Shown: positions 14,856-24,211 of the stretch, one piece after another
Layout of the letters: each line of letters begins with the position of its first letter
Position numbering within the stretch: the stretch's first letter is position 1
Assembly (NCBI RefSeq): GCF_002872415.1
Contig: NZ_CP025704.1
Coordinates: 2,790,001-2,854,000, forward strand
Direction: 5' to 3'
DNA: 64,000 bases
From: Bacteriovorax stolpii
Lineage (GTDB): Bacteria > Bdellovibrionota > Bacteriovoracia > Bacteriovoracales > Bacteriovoracaceae
Notes under the pieces: model-generated
The model's database searches: none
What the model saw: only the letters and a program-made list of their open reading frames with translations
What the model was told of the DNA's origin: nothing
Translations under genes and position numbers: made by a program

Positions 14856-17800
14856 TTACTCTGTCTTCTCATCCCACCAAAGGCCGATATTCTTTCCAAG
14901 GCCAATGAGGAGACCTTTCTGAACATCAAACTCCGCGAAAGTTTGATGCCAACGAAGGTCTAACAAACTTTCTTTGTTTATCCAAGAGTAGTGAGAAAAT
15001 TGAGGGACTAGTTCATCTTTTGAAGTACTTATCTCGCTTTTCAAAAGACTTCCGCCCATACACGAATAATCTCCATAACTTGGACTGAATCTAAAACTAA
15101 AGATATCCTCAGTTTTAGTCTGAATTTGGCAAAATTCATTCTCTGGAAGTAAATCTTTAGGCAGCCTAAAACTCTTTGGTTCCCCAAGTACGCTGCTAAG
15201 AGTTCGCAGAGTACCGGTTTCATCTGAAGAAAAATAAGCTCCAAGTGAAGTTAAAAATTTCACTTCAGAATGTGCGGGCCCGGGAAGTTCGACGAGCTTC
15301 TTACCCCACTCAATAAGCTTTGTCTTGGGATTTTGATCCCAAACGCCACCTGTTCCATCAATAAAATAGACTGTATCCCCTGAGATTTTCGTTCCGAGTA
15401 CAAGATTGTTCATTTTTTGAACGTGGAACTGTGAAAACAAATCCCAAGAGACTGCATAGACTTCGGGGAACTCCTGTCTAAACTTGGTCTGAATCAAGGC
15501 TTTTTTTAATCTGGCGTCTGACCAGATTAAGCTCGCTGGCTCATCTATTGCCGGAGCAATTTTAGTCCAGGTCTTATTCTCTAAATTCACAATCACTGAG
15601 TAATATAAATCCTGATCCTGATCGCGGTATTCAACGATGGCCTCAGGGTATTGATATGAAGAAATATGAACATGATTCATATCGAAGAAGACTGCACTCG
15701 AAGGAACAGTTATATCGACATTTAAAGTGCGGTCCAGGTCAATGAAGCTGATGGTATTTTTATCCAACACTGTCGTCATCAATGTTCCCAGCTGGTGAGT
15801 GGCCCCACTGTGTTCTTTGATAAACTCAATTTGATCATTATTGATTCTAAAGATAATTTGTCCGTTTGAAAGAGGCTTTCTAAAAACGGTGTAACCGTCT
15901 TGTTCCTGAACATAAACCTGGCGCTCTTTTTCCAGACTTAAAAGTTTATCGCTATCGGCGATTTCAACCCAGTTTGAATCGGCAAGATTGAAGCGGAAGA
16001 TCTGTCCTTTTGTATCGTTGATTTTGTACACGACCCCAGTGTTCGTCAGAATAATTCTCGTATCGTTGTTAGCGGTAAAAAGAATTCTTCCATCTTTTAG
16101 GTTTATCAATTTATTTGAATCTAAAAGTGCAAGAGAGTTGCGCGAAATTTTAATTGTATCGAAATAAGGAAGCGCCATTGCTCTGATATACGCGGGAATC
16201 ACTCCCCAACGACGGCCAATCTCGGCCCTCGGGTCTGAGTGAAAATAAGGAATGGTCTTGAACCAATTTTGTAGAGTCTTTGTTTCCCCATTAAAACTTA
16301 AGGCCTTCTGAGCTTTTGTTTCAAAAAAGGTCTGGCAAGCGCGGACGTCAATCAAAGTACAGTAGGTCGTGATCTCAGTGTAGAGTTGGTTTAACTCCAG
16401 GTCGATGTGATAAGTGCTTAGTCCTACCCATAAATTTGTTTTTGGAAAACAGTCAGTACTGCATGGATTTTCAGGTCGAGAAATAACCGCATCTCTATCT
16501 GATAAAAGTTTCTGAACCTGCCCCATCCACTTAGTCATCAGCTCATCAGCGTTTAATCCCCATCTTCTTGCAGGTGTATCAGAACCTAAACTTGAAAACA
16601 GGTTATTTTCCATAATAAAGCGCAGACCTGTTAATGTCACAGGTACGCCTTCTATCGTAATTGTGGCCGCACGTAAACCAGTAACCCAACGGTCATTAAG
16701 TCCCGGTGAGAAATTTCCAAATTCTTTAACCAGCATATCGATGTCATGGAACTTCTTTAGAAGTTTGGCATCTCTACTTGGTGTTCCCCAGTCTTCATCC
16801 CCGGCACTTCCTGGACGGCAATCATTTCTTTTGCAGTACTCGTAACCTTTTGTGACGATTTGAACACGTTGTTCAGCATAACCGGTAATATCATTAACAC
16901 CCATTTCAACCAGCTTTAGCGGGTCGTAACTTTCTTTTACACGCGATAAAACAAATTGAATGAATGCCGGAAATTCTTCTTTAATAGATGGATCAAACTG
17001 CTCTTCTGAATAAGTAGGTCTGGCGTCCTTTTTTTGTAGAACCCATGTTGAGTTAACAATTACCGGCCATCTGAAGGCCAGGATTTCTTTGTTTCCTTTA
17101 TATGGCCAGTCTTGATCCAGGAAAACTTCTTTTGCTAAAACGCGCAGGGCACGCGGGCTCGTTGAGGCCAGAGTGTAAACCGGCAGCTCTGTCGCTTCAT
17201 CATAATGAGTTTCTGTAATAATTTTGGCGTGACCTGAACCATTATTCTGAGTGATGATAAATGTTCCGGCAATCAGACCTTCTTTATCAATTCTAACTGG
17301 AAAACCATCATTCACCACGGTTCTGGTGCTGGTTAAATTCATGACGTAATCAAGGGCCGCCATGAATAGTTCATCATCGTACCAGTTGGTGGCCGTATCA
17401 TATTTGCGCCACTCTTTTTTCATCGAGTAATGGCCAAAAAGCCCACCAGTATCGGCAACAGTATTGGCGACTGGAAGTGAATTCATGCGGGCGAAAATCC
17501 AGCGAAGACCAACTAAAGCATCAGCACAGTCTGTTTGAATTTTGTATTTTTTAAAAAATTCCGGCGTCACTTCATTTTGTAACCAGGCCGCATATTTGTT
17601 TTCCCACTCATCATTCCATTGGTTTTTTGCCAGCCAAATGTATTGGTTTTTATCTTTTCCAAAAAGTTTATCCTGCTCTTTTTCAATTTTTGCCTGAACC
17701 GGCCATGAGACAAGAGAAGAGACTTTTTGATATTTAGGAAAGTTTTTTACAATGTAATTTTCTAAGTCAGATTTCTTCTTAAAATAAAATGAACCAATTA

Positions 17801-17996
17801 AAGTTTGAAACTCTCCTTTTTCCTGAAAGAAGTGATTTAGTTTTAAACCCTCATCAGTTTTTTCAATCGAAAGATAATTTCTGCTTCCTAATTGTGATTT
17901 GGTCCACAACTCATCTGCATGAGAAATATTTATGAATAAAGACACTGTTCCAAGTATCTTCAAAAGGTTTTTTAAAGAAATCACGTACAACCCCAT
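14856..17996 (-). CDS. Large exported protein of unknown function (1046 aa)
   Basis: Signal peptide near residues 8-27 (LLKILGTVSLFINISHADE). Residues ~150-330 carry DCADALVGLRWIFARMN and then SGHAKIITETHYD, an arrangement reminiscent of Cys...His papain/NlpC-like folds; this is only a suspicion. The C-terminal ~400 residues are beta-rich with recurrent short strands and Asp/Asn turns, propeller-like. ATG 17996 is used; GTG 17984 has GGGG 6 nt ahead and would keep a good signal peptide. It heads the reverse-strand set with two TolC-like genes, 82 bp before the first. Confidence 0.65.
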   Translation of the reverse strand: MGLYVISLKNLLKILGTVSLFINISHADELWTKSQLGSRNYLSIEKTDEGLKLNHFFQEKGEFQTLIGSFYFKKKSDLENYIVKNFPKYQKVSSLVSWPVQAKIEKEQDKLFGKDKNQYIWLAKNQWNDEWENKYAAWLQNEVTPEFFKKYKIQTDCADALVGLRWIFARMNSLPVANTVADTGGLFGHYSMKKEWRKYDTATNWYDDELFMAALDYVMNLTSTRTVVNDGFPVRIDKEGLIAGTFIITQNNGSGHAKIITETHYDEATELPVYTLASTSPRALRVLAKEVFLDQDWPYKGNKEILAFRWPVIVNSTWVLQKKDARPTYSEEQFDPSIKEEFPAFIQFVLSRVKESYDPLKLVEMGVNDITGYAEQRVQIVTKGYEYCKRNDCRPGSAGDEDWGTPSRDAKLLKKFHDIDMLVKEFGNFSPGLNDRWVTGLRAATITIEGVPVTLTGLRFIMENNLFSSLGSDTPARRWGLNADELMTKWMGQVQKLLSDRDAVISRPENPCSTDCFPKTNLWVGLSTYHIDLELNQLYTEITTYCTLIDVRACQTFFETKAQKALSFNGETKTLQNWFKTIPYFHSDPRAEIGRRWGVIPAYIRAMALPYFDTIKISRNSLALLDSNKLINLKDGRILFTANNDTRIILTNTGVVYKINDTKGQIFRFNLADSNWVEIADSDKLLSLEKERQVYVQEQDGYTVFRKPLSNGQIIFRINNDQIEFIKEHSGATHQLGTLMTTVLDKNTISFIDLDRTLNVDITVPSSAVFFDMNHVHISSYQYPEAIVEYRDQDQDLYYSVIVNLENKTWTKIAPAIDEPASLIWSDARLKKALIQTKFRQEFPEVYAVSWDLFSQFHVQKMNNLVLGTKISGDTVYFIDGTGGVWDQNPKTKLIEWGKKLVELPGPAHSEVKFLTSLGAYFSSDETGTLRTLSSVLGEPKSFRLPKDLLPENEFCQIQTKTEDIFSFRFSPSYGDYSCMGGSLLKSEISTSKDELVPQFSHYSWINKESLLDLRWHQTFAEFDVQKGLLIGLGKNIGLWWDEKTE

Positions 17997-18030
17997 CTAT
18001 TTTATTGAGCATCGGAGTTTTAAGCTTCAT

Positions 18031-18058
18031 TTGACAGATAAACCATGTTCTCTGTAAT
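18031..18058 (+). promoter_or_regulatory. Candidate sigma-70-type promoter for the M28 peptidase gene
   Basis: TTGACA (18031-18036), 16-bp spacer, TGTAAT (18053-18058). It is 50 bp before the ATG at 18108. Confidence 0.45.
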
Positions 18059-18107
18059 TTTTACCCGAATTCTCTTGGCCTATACTTTTTGTACTATAAG
18101 GATGGTT

Positions 18108-19331
18108 ATGAAAAATAAAATTGTCTTAACTCTACTTGTTTTAACAACTTGGACAACAGCTGCCAGCGCACGCGATATGTGGATTGGGATTGAGCCGTTT
18201 GTTTTAAAATCGATTACTGATTCAAGACAAAGAGTTTTTGAATATAAAGATATCATCAAAGGAAGTAAGGAAACTTATTTCAGAGTTGAAGAAAAAGAAA
18301 CCTACAAAATTTCTCATTTCATTCACCACAACTTCCAAAGATGTGGTGGCTATCGCGTCCTTCATAACAAACCAGAAGTTGAAGTCAAACTAATGGATAA
18401 AAAGGCCCTCGTCAGAAGCACATTTGGCGAGTACGACTTTCAAAAACTTATTAATCCTGACTACTCAATCAACCAGGCTTCGCTGGTTGAATCATGGCTT
18501 CCACAAGTTTCTCGCCAATACACTAATAGTGTTATCACTCACCTTACTTCTTATAGAACACGTTTTTATAAATCTGAAGAAGGTGTAGCTGCCCTGAAAT
18601 GGATTGGTAGTGAATGGGAGCGTTTAACCGCTTCTCGCAACGACATGAAGGTGGATTATTTTTATTACCAAACTCACGATCAACCATCAGTTATTTTAAC
18701 TATTGAAGGATCGGACCCGGTTTTAAAAGATGAAGTGATCGTCATCGGTGGCCATGGTGATTCAATTAACGACACTGAACACAGTGCTGCTGTCGCTGCT
18801 CCTGGAGCTGATGACAATGCTGCCGGAATCGCCATCTTAAGTGATCTTACTCGTATCATCGTTGAGCAAAACTACAAGCCAAAACATACAATTCAAATTA
18901 TTGCTTATGCTGCTGAAGAAGTGGGAATTCAGGGGTCTTACGACCTGGCCCGCGTTTATCGTGACAAACAAACTAAGGTCATCGGTGTATTACAACTAGA
19001 TGGTGTTAACTATAAAGGTAGCCCGGATTACGATTTTGCTTTAATTAGCGACTTTACGAACAACGACCAGAACTTATTCCTGGCCTCTTTAATTGATACT
19101 TATCTGAAACTGCCGTGGACTTGGGATCAGTGTAATTATGGATGCTCGGACCATGCGGCCTGGAACTATTACGGCTTTCGCGCAAGCTTTCCGGCCGAAG
19201 CCTTAATCAAAGAAGAAAATCCTTATATCCACTCAGTGGAAGACACCTTTGACAAGTCTAATTTCGACTCGGTTCATGCAGTGAAGTTTACGAAACTGGC
19301 TATTGCTTATCTTTTAGAACTTGATCAATAG
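18108..19331 (+). CDS. Secreted M28 family zinc aminopeptidase
   Basis: 407 residues from ATG 18108 (AAGGA 18098-18102); signal peptide to about TTAASA. The zinc-ligand pattern of M28 (Vibrio-type leucyl aminopeptidase) is complete: GGHGDS, PGADDNAAG, AYAAEEVG, LQLDGVN, and PYIHSVEDT near the end. Two Cys (QCNYGCSDHAA) resemble the conserved disulfide of the family. It would release N-terminal amino acids from peptides outside the cytoplasm. Its 3' end overlaps the convergent S41 gene by 32 bp. Confidence 0.92.
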   Translation: MKNKIVLTLLVLTTWTTAASARDMWIGIEPFVLKSITDSRQRVFEYKDIIKGSKETYFRVEEKETYKISHFIHHNFQRCGGYRVLHNKPEVEVKLMDKKALVRSTFGEYDFQKLINPDYSINQASLVESWLPQVSRQYTNSVITHLTSYRTRFYKSEEGVAALKWIGSEWERLTASRNDMKVDYFYYQTHDQPSVILTIEGSDPVLKDEVIVIGGHGDSINDTEHSAAVAAPGADDNAAGIAILSDLTRIIVEQNYKPKHTIQIIAYAAEEVGIQGSYDLARVYRDKQTKVIGVLQLDGVNYKGSPDYDFALISDFTNNDQNLFLASLIDTYLKLPWTWDQCNYGCSDHAAWNYYGFRASFPAEALIKEENPYIHSVEDTFDKSNFDSVHAVKFTKLAIAYLLELDQ

Positions 19332-20601
19332 CTAATTTTAAAACTGTATCTTCTTTATTCTTCGGGTCCTGCTCAGACACTAGCTGAGGCATAACACCTT
19401 CCCCTTCATAGAAGTGATCTTTGTATTGCCATGTAATGCAAGTGGGAAGGTTGATCGAAAAAGGTGTCTCACCTAGCGGGAAAATCACCGGGTCTCCGGC
19501 CCCGCCGTGAGTCTTGGAGCCAACAAGTGCCGTTCTCTTTTCTTCTTTTAAAACTGAAGCAATGGACTCACACGAAGAAAAACACCCATGAGAAACCATG
19601 GTGATGATTTTAGCATTATAAAAAGTCTTTTTTGGTCTATGAATTGGACGAGTGTAATCATATTCATCCTGCGACCATAGGCTTAGACGAAACGGCCAGA
19701 ACTTCTCAATCCACTTTCTCTTTCCCGGATGAGTCTTTCTTAGGTATTTATAGTGATAAAGCATGACTGGTTTTTCAATGAAAGCATTGACGGTGTACTC
19801 CACCTCCAGATCGCCTCCTCCACCGTTTTCTCTTAGGTCAATCACGATTCTATCGTTGTCTGTAATCCCCGCGGTAGCCTCATCAAATTGCCTTTTGAAA
19901 TTTTCATAAACTCCTTCGCGGCTTACATTGTCTTTTCCTTCATCACACCAAAGGTTATAGATATTGAGTTTATAGATATTGTTTTTTAATCTTTCCGAAC
20001 TCACGCAAGGTTTGTACTGCATTTGCGAAGGGGCCCAATTAATCATTGTGCTCAACACTTTTCCAGTCGTTGATTTCAACTTTAAAGCCACAGGTGTAGA
20101 TGAAGTCGACTCTTCTAAAAGCCTTACCAGACGATAATTTCTTCCCCACTCGGTAGAGCCGGCAACTGTATTGTGATTTTTCTTTAAATACTCAGACAGA
20201 CTCAGTCCATCGATACCGATAATTTCATACTTGTCTTCCGGGATGACCGGAGAGCACGTCGGACAACTCCTTACCTCGTAAGCTCCTTTGACAAAATTTA
20301 ATCCGCTTTGAAAGCGAAGATTTTTTTCTTTGCGTCCGTCAAAAATCACTACGTGACCGTCATTAATACGGTTTAGGATCTGGCGGATTTCCTCAATGTT
20401 GTTGTCATCGATTGGTTTTTTCTGAAGATACTCGTCTAGCTCTTTAATGACTTCTCGTTTGTGAGTTTCATTATTGATGTAGAGGTTAGCGTATTTTTCT
20501 TCAAGGAGTTTTATGACCTGCTCTTCAGGCTTGCGTGAGCAACTCATAAAAATGCCAAGAAGTAATAAAACTAAAAATAAATTATTGCGGGCGTGGTCCA
20601 T
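19300..20601 (-). CDS. S41 family peptidase, lipoprotein
   Basis: 433 residues from ATG 20601. A signal with lipobox (LLLLGIFMSC) anchors it to a membrane. The tail-specific-protease fold is seen in INDGHVVIFDG, VIDLRENGGGGD, SHGCFSSCESIA (nucleophile Ser region), GSKTHGGAG and GEGVMPQ. A PDZ-like part lies between (EIIGIDGLSLSEYLKKN). The start overlaps the end of the upstream propeller gene by 20 bp, so translation is likely coupled. Confidence 0.85.
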   Translation of the reverse strand: MDHARNNLFLVLLLLGIFMSCSRKPEEQVIKLLEEKYANLYINNETHKREVIKELDEYLQKKPIDDNNIEEIRQILNRINDGHVVIFDGRKEKNLRFQSGLNFVKGAYEVRSCPTCSPVIPEDKYEIIGIDGLSLSEYLKKNHNTVAGSTEWGRNYRLVRLLEESTSSTPVALKLKSTTGKVLSTMINWAPSQMQYKPCVSSERLKNNIYKLNIYNLWCDEGKDNVSREGVYENFKRQFDEATAGITDNDRIVIDLRENGGGGDLEVEYTVNAFIEKPVMLYHYKYLRKTHPGKRKWIEKFWPFRLSLWSQDEYDYTRPIHRPKKTFYNAKIITMVSHGCFSSCESIASVLKEEKRTALVGSKTHGGAGDPVIFPLGETPFSINLPTCITWQYKDHFYEGEGVMPQLVSEQDPKNKEDTVLKLAIDQVLKDKQ

Positions 20602-23020
20602 AAAGCATCGCACTTCCAAAAAATGTATAGAACAGTTGAGTTCTGTCGTTTGGATCTATGGTAGCCGATCTTGCGTTAGATTGGTATGCAGGAATTGTAT
20701 TCTTCTTCCAGCTCGCCCCGCCGTTAGAAGTGTAATACATTCCTCCGTTCCCCCAGGTTCCATCAACCGTGTGCAGCCCGTTCACGTAAACTGATGAAGG
20801 GTCTTCCTGATCCAGAGTCACCGAAGTTGGGTGTGTAAACTGCATCTGGCGGCTCCATGTGGCCCCTCTATCCGTACTCTTCCAAACTCCAGTGGCCAGC
20901 CAGTTAGAGTTGTTTTCGTAGTCTACCAAATAAAGTGTTCCTCTATTGCTCCCATTAGAAAAATCTACAGCAAAAGCTGTCGGGTAATACCAAAGTTTAG
21001 TATTGGCATCCACACCTGCTGGACGGTTAACTGTCCCTCTTAAAAGCGTCCACGACGATCCACCAGGGGCCAGGTAATAAATCCCGGTGCTCGCCTGATT
21101 TGTGAAGCTAGGAGCATTTCCCGTCACCAGAGCATAGACTCCGCCAGTGTCCGGGTCCACTTCAATTTGTGGAATGATTTTATCTCCGGCCGGAAGACCT
21201 GTATTAAAGAAGGACCAAGAAGATCCTCCATCCGTGCTTCTCGCGATACCTGAACCATGAGCTCCAGCATAAAGCGTATTTGTATTATCATCGTACCCAA
21301 TTGAAAGAAACTGACGATTAAAAGTTGAGTTATTAGGTGAGATTCTCGTCCAACTCACTCCTCTGTTGCTCGACTTATAAACTCCTCCTTCATCACCACT
21401 GGCCGCGTTTGCATGCCACTCCATTGGATAATCGTGTTGTGATCCTGAAACTGCAAAAACGATTTGATCATTGTTCGGGTCAAAAGCATAATCGTAGTTG
21501 CTGTTATAAGCGACTTTGGTGATTCTATAAGTCTTCCCACCATCTTCTGTCATCATCCCGCCCATATCGGCCATGGCCGCATAACCAATTTGCGAATTTG
21601 TCGGGTGAAATTTAAAACGATAGACACTTGTGACTTCTAACCCTGTAGACTTCCACTTCTTGCCTTTTGCTCTAGTTCCAGTGTCAGCGTATTTAGTAAA
21701 AGGAGCATTCCAGAAGTCTCCGCCATTTTTAGATGTGTGAAGGAAGTAATAACCAGTTCCTCCCATCGTGGCCGCTGATCTTAAGTGCATATCAAAACTT
21801 TCATATCCACTATCGTCCCATCCAATATCTAAAGCGGCAGCACTGTATTCCAGTTTGTCTTGTCCCCATGGCGCATATGGAGTGACGTCATAATTGTATT
21901 GATTAAGTTTTAGCGTCCAGCTTGCTCCGGCATCTGTGCTCTTCCAGACTTTTGTACCGTACTGGCGAATCCACTCAGTCGATCCTGTCACAACGATAAT
22001 GTTGGAATTGTTTTCGGCCATCTTAATATAGTCACCACCTTCTTTACTTGTTCTGGTGAATGACATTGCTTCGTTACCAATCCAAACATAACCGCAGTGA
22101 GCGTAATGAGCATTCATGCTGGTTGCGCCCCAGTCGTTGGCAAAACCAGCAACTGATGAACAAGCACTTGCTCCATTGTTATCGATAAAAGCAAAAGTGA
22201 TTTTGTTCTCATCACGTCCGGCAGTGAACGCTCTGATTTGAGTTGATCCAGAAGGAAGATAAACGCGGCTGAAACTTGATCCCTGATTAACAGATTTCCA
22301 AATCCCAGTTGGAGTTGCATGATAAATAATGTGACCGTCTGTATGGTAATCAATATATGTTCCGCGCGCCTCTCCCGAAACTCCAGAAAGCTTGGCCCAT
22401 GTCACTCCGGCATCACGGCTTTGCCAAAGACCAGTCGTTGTTCCAGCGTACATATATTTGGCGTCGTAACTATTTGCTCGCCAGTACTTAATTTTTTCTC
22501 CACTCGCTAAAGCAAAGGCCGTAATGCGAGACCATGTCACACCGGCGTCTTCACTTCTCATCGGCGTTCTTCCGGCCGGAGCATGAAAGACAATGTCAGT
22601 ATCTGGAGAGAAACCAATTCCGACAGCGCTGTCTAGATCAGATGAATAGGTTGTCTGAAAATGATTAACAGGAATCCATGAGAGACCTCTATTGATACTT
22701 CTAAAGAGTGTCCCCATATCCGTTCCAACAAACCACAATGAACTATAAGGAGAGATTGAAAAGCCGCTCATCGCTCCACCGCCGCCGATCCCGCGTGGTT
22801 CATAAATATGAGTGTTAGGGTCGTCTGGAAATTGATACTCAGAGATGGTCTTGAAAACAAATCCTGAAGTGTTGGTATGTTCTTCAATGACTCCACCACC
22901 ACCAGTTGTTTCAGTAGGTGTTGATCCTCCACCATTTCCTGAATCACTTTGTTTACAAGAGAAAATAACAAAGAGAGATAAAAGACAAAGCAATAATTGC
23001 TTACGAGGTAAGTACATCAT
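20582..23020 (-). CDS. Asp-box (sortilin/GH74-like) beta-propeller lipoprotein
   Basis: 812 residues from ATG 23020 (GGAG 6 nt ahead). Signal and lipobox (LLSLFVIFSC), a Gly/Thr linker, then about eleven Asp-box repeats, for example SEDAGVTW, SRDAGVTW, SSNRGVSW, STDGGSSW, STDRGATW and TSNGGASW. These mark a seven-bladed or double propeller as in sortilins, sialidases and GH74 xyloglucanases. I see no decisive catalytic signature, so glycan binding or hydrolysis at the surface is possible but undecided. It precedes the S41 peptidase gene with overlap. Confidence 0.8.
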   Translation of the reverse strand: MMYLPRKQLLLCLLSLFVIFSCKQSDSGNGGGSTPTETTGGGGVIEEHTNTSGFVFKTISEYQFPDDPNTHIYEPRGIGGGGAMSGFSISPYSSLWFVGTDMGTLFRSINRGLSWIPVNHFQTTYSSDLDSAVGIGFSPDTDIVFHAPAGRTPMRSEDAGVTWSRITAFALASGEKIKYWRANSYDAKYMYAGTTTGLWQSRDAGVTWAKLSGVSGEARGTYIDYHTDGHIIYHATPTGIWKSVNQGSSFSRVYLPSGSTQIRAFTAGRDENKITFAFIDNNGASACSSVAGFANDWGATSMNAHYAHCGYVWIGNEAMSFTRTSKEGGDYIKMAENNSNIIVVTGSTEWIRQYGTKVWKSTDAGASWTLKLNQYNYDVTPYAPWGQDKLEYSAAALDIGWDDSGYESFDMHLRSAATMGGTGYYFLHTSKNGGDFWNAPFTKYADTGTRAKGKKWKSTGLEVTSVYRFKFHPTNSQIGYAAMADMGGMMTEDGGKTYRITKVAYNSNYDYAFDPNNDQIVFAVSGSQHDYPMEWHANAASGDEGGVYKSSNRGVSWTRISPNNSTFNRQFLSIGYDDNTNTLYAGAHGSGIARSTDGGSSWSFFNTGLPAGDKIIPQIEVDPDTGGVYALVTGNAPSFTNQASTGIYYLAPGGSSWTLLRGTVNRPAGVDANTKLWYYPTAFAVDFSNGSNRGTLYLVDYENNSNWLATGVWKSTDRGATWSRQMQFTHPTSVTLDQEDPSSVYVNGLHTVDGTWGNGGMYYTSNGGASWKKNTIPAYQSNARSATIDPNDRTQLFYTFFGSAMLYGPRPQ

Positions 23021-23190
23021 GAACTTCTCCGTTAATTTGCAGGTTAATAAGAGAGACATTTTCAAATTTTATCTGCAAAAGAAGCATGCTTATGAGCATC
23101 ATAAAAATCTGGCAGATTCTGCCTACATAGGGCATTTATTTAACGGAGTCAGAATGACTCCAAAGTGACAACATTTTGTGGCTAAAATAA

Positions 23191-23217
23191 AAAAGCCTCT
23201 CGAATGAGAGGCTTTTT
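23191..23217. terminator. Bidirectional intrinsic terminator
   Basis: AAAAGCCTCT (23191-23200), loop CGAATG, AGAGGCTTTT (23207-23216). It lies downstream of the sugar transferase gene (minus) and about 170 bp upstream of the propeller gene. Confidence 0.85.
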
Positions 23218-23258
23218 CAAGGTCATTTAAAATGTCTGTATTTAAATAGATTACGAAA

Positions 23259-23948
23259 TTAATTTTTTAAAAACTTCATGAATGACACCATTTTGATGGC
23301 CGTATAGTAACTGATCAAAATGTTAAACACTACAGAGTTTCTTTGATCGATGTAATAAATATCGTATTGGATCTTCTCGCTAGCTGTCGCATCGTATGGA
23401 AGACAGATTTGTGCAAGACCTGTAATACCAGGTTTGACTTCGCGACGACGAGTGTATTTCACGATTTCTTTTTCATAAATTTCTACGAATTCTGGTCTTT
23501 CTGGACGAGGTCCAACGAAAGACATATCGCCTTTAAGAACATTCAACAATTGTGGAAGTTCATCAAGGTGACTAGCGCGAAGAAACTTTCCAAGAGTCGT
23601 AATTCTTGGGTCGTTCTTTGAAGCAAGAACAGCACCTGTCTTTGCTTCTGCATTTTCAATCATTGTGCGGAATTTATAAATTGAAAAATTCTTTCCGTCT
23701 TTTCCAACTCTCGTTTGTGAGTAAAGAATTTTTCCACCCATGCTGACTTTGATAGCTGCTGCTACAATAATCATAATCGGTGCAAAAAGTGCTAGAAGAA
23801 AAATAGCAAAGCCTGCTTCAAAAATAGTAACTGCCTTCTCTCCCATCGTCAGGTGCTTGAATAAGTAACTTTCCGTGTAGAAAAAGCTTTTCATATCAAA
23901 TTTTTCAATGTCTAAAGTTCCATTGCTTGATACCGCTAAATTACTCAT
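23259..23948 (-). CDS. Initiating sugar-phosphate transferase (polyisoprenyl-P, WcaJ/RfbP-type)
   Basis: 229 residues from ATG 23948 (GGAG 5 nt ahead); a longer frame starts at 23993 without a better ribosome site. One hydrophobic segment (FAIFLLALFAPIMIIVAAAI) is followed by the bacterial sugar transferase core: QTRVGKDGKNFSIYKFRTM, DELPQLLNVLKGDMSFVGPRPE, KPGITGLAQI and DIYYID. The short form lacks the N-terminal membrane domain of WbaP, so it is PglC/WcaJ-core-like. It would attach the first sugar phosphate to undecaprenyl phosphate. The other polysaccharide genes lie beyond the NRPS/PKS operon. Confidence 0.92.
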   Translation of the reverse strand: MSNLAVSSNGTLDIEKFDMKSFFYTESYLFKHLTMGEKAVTIFEAGFAIFLLALFAPIMIIVAAAIKVSMGGKILYSQTRVGKDGKNFSIYKFRTMIENAEAKTGAVLASKNDPRITTLGKFLRASHLDELPQLLNVLKGDMSFVGPRPERPEFVEIYEKEIVKYTRRREVKPGITGLAQICLPYDATASEKIQYDIYYIDQRNSVVFNILISYYTAIKMVSFMKFLKN

Positions 23949-24211
23949 ACTCGCTCCGATCAAAAGATTTGCGCACTTATTTTTTGTGGCCAATTAAATA
24001 CCATAATCAGTTTCTGAGTGGCCAAATTAATGATCGACCCAGTAATAATTACTAGGGCATGGAGCAAGCTTAATACCATGTGGATAACTTTATAGAGGAC
24101 GCTCTGCACTCAAAGGACTTATAGACCTTTATGAAATTTAGACAAAGATGAGCTTTAGGGGCACTCAGAAAGTTTGCCCCATATGACGAAAGGAATACGG
24201 ATTCTTTACTA

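Noticed and set aside
22845-23168. 107-codon forward frame over the start of the propeller gene
   Set aside because: Antisense to the signal peptide and linker of a well-supported gene, with no ribosome site.
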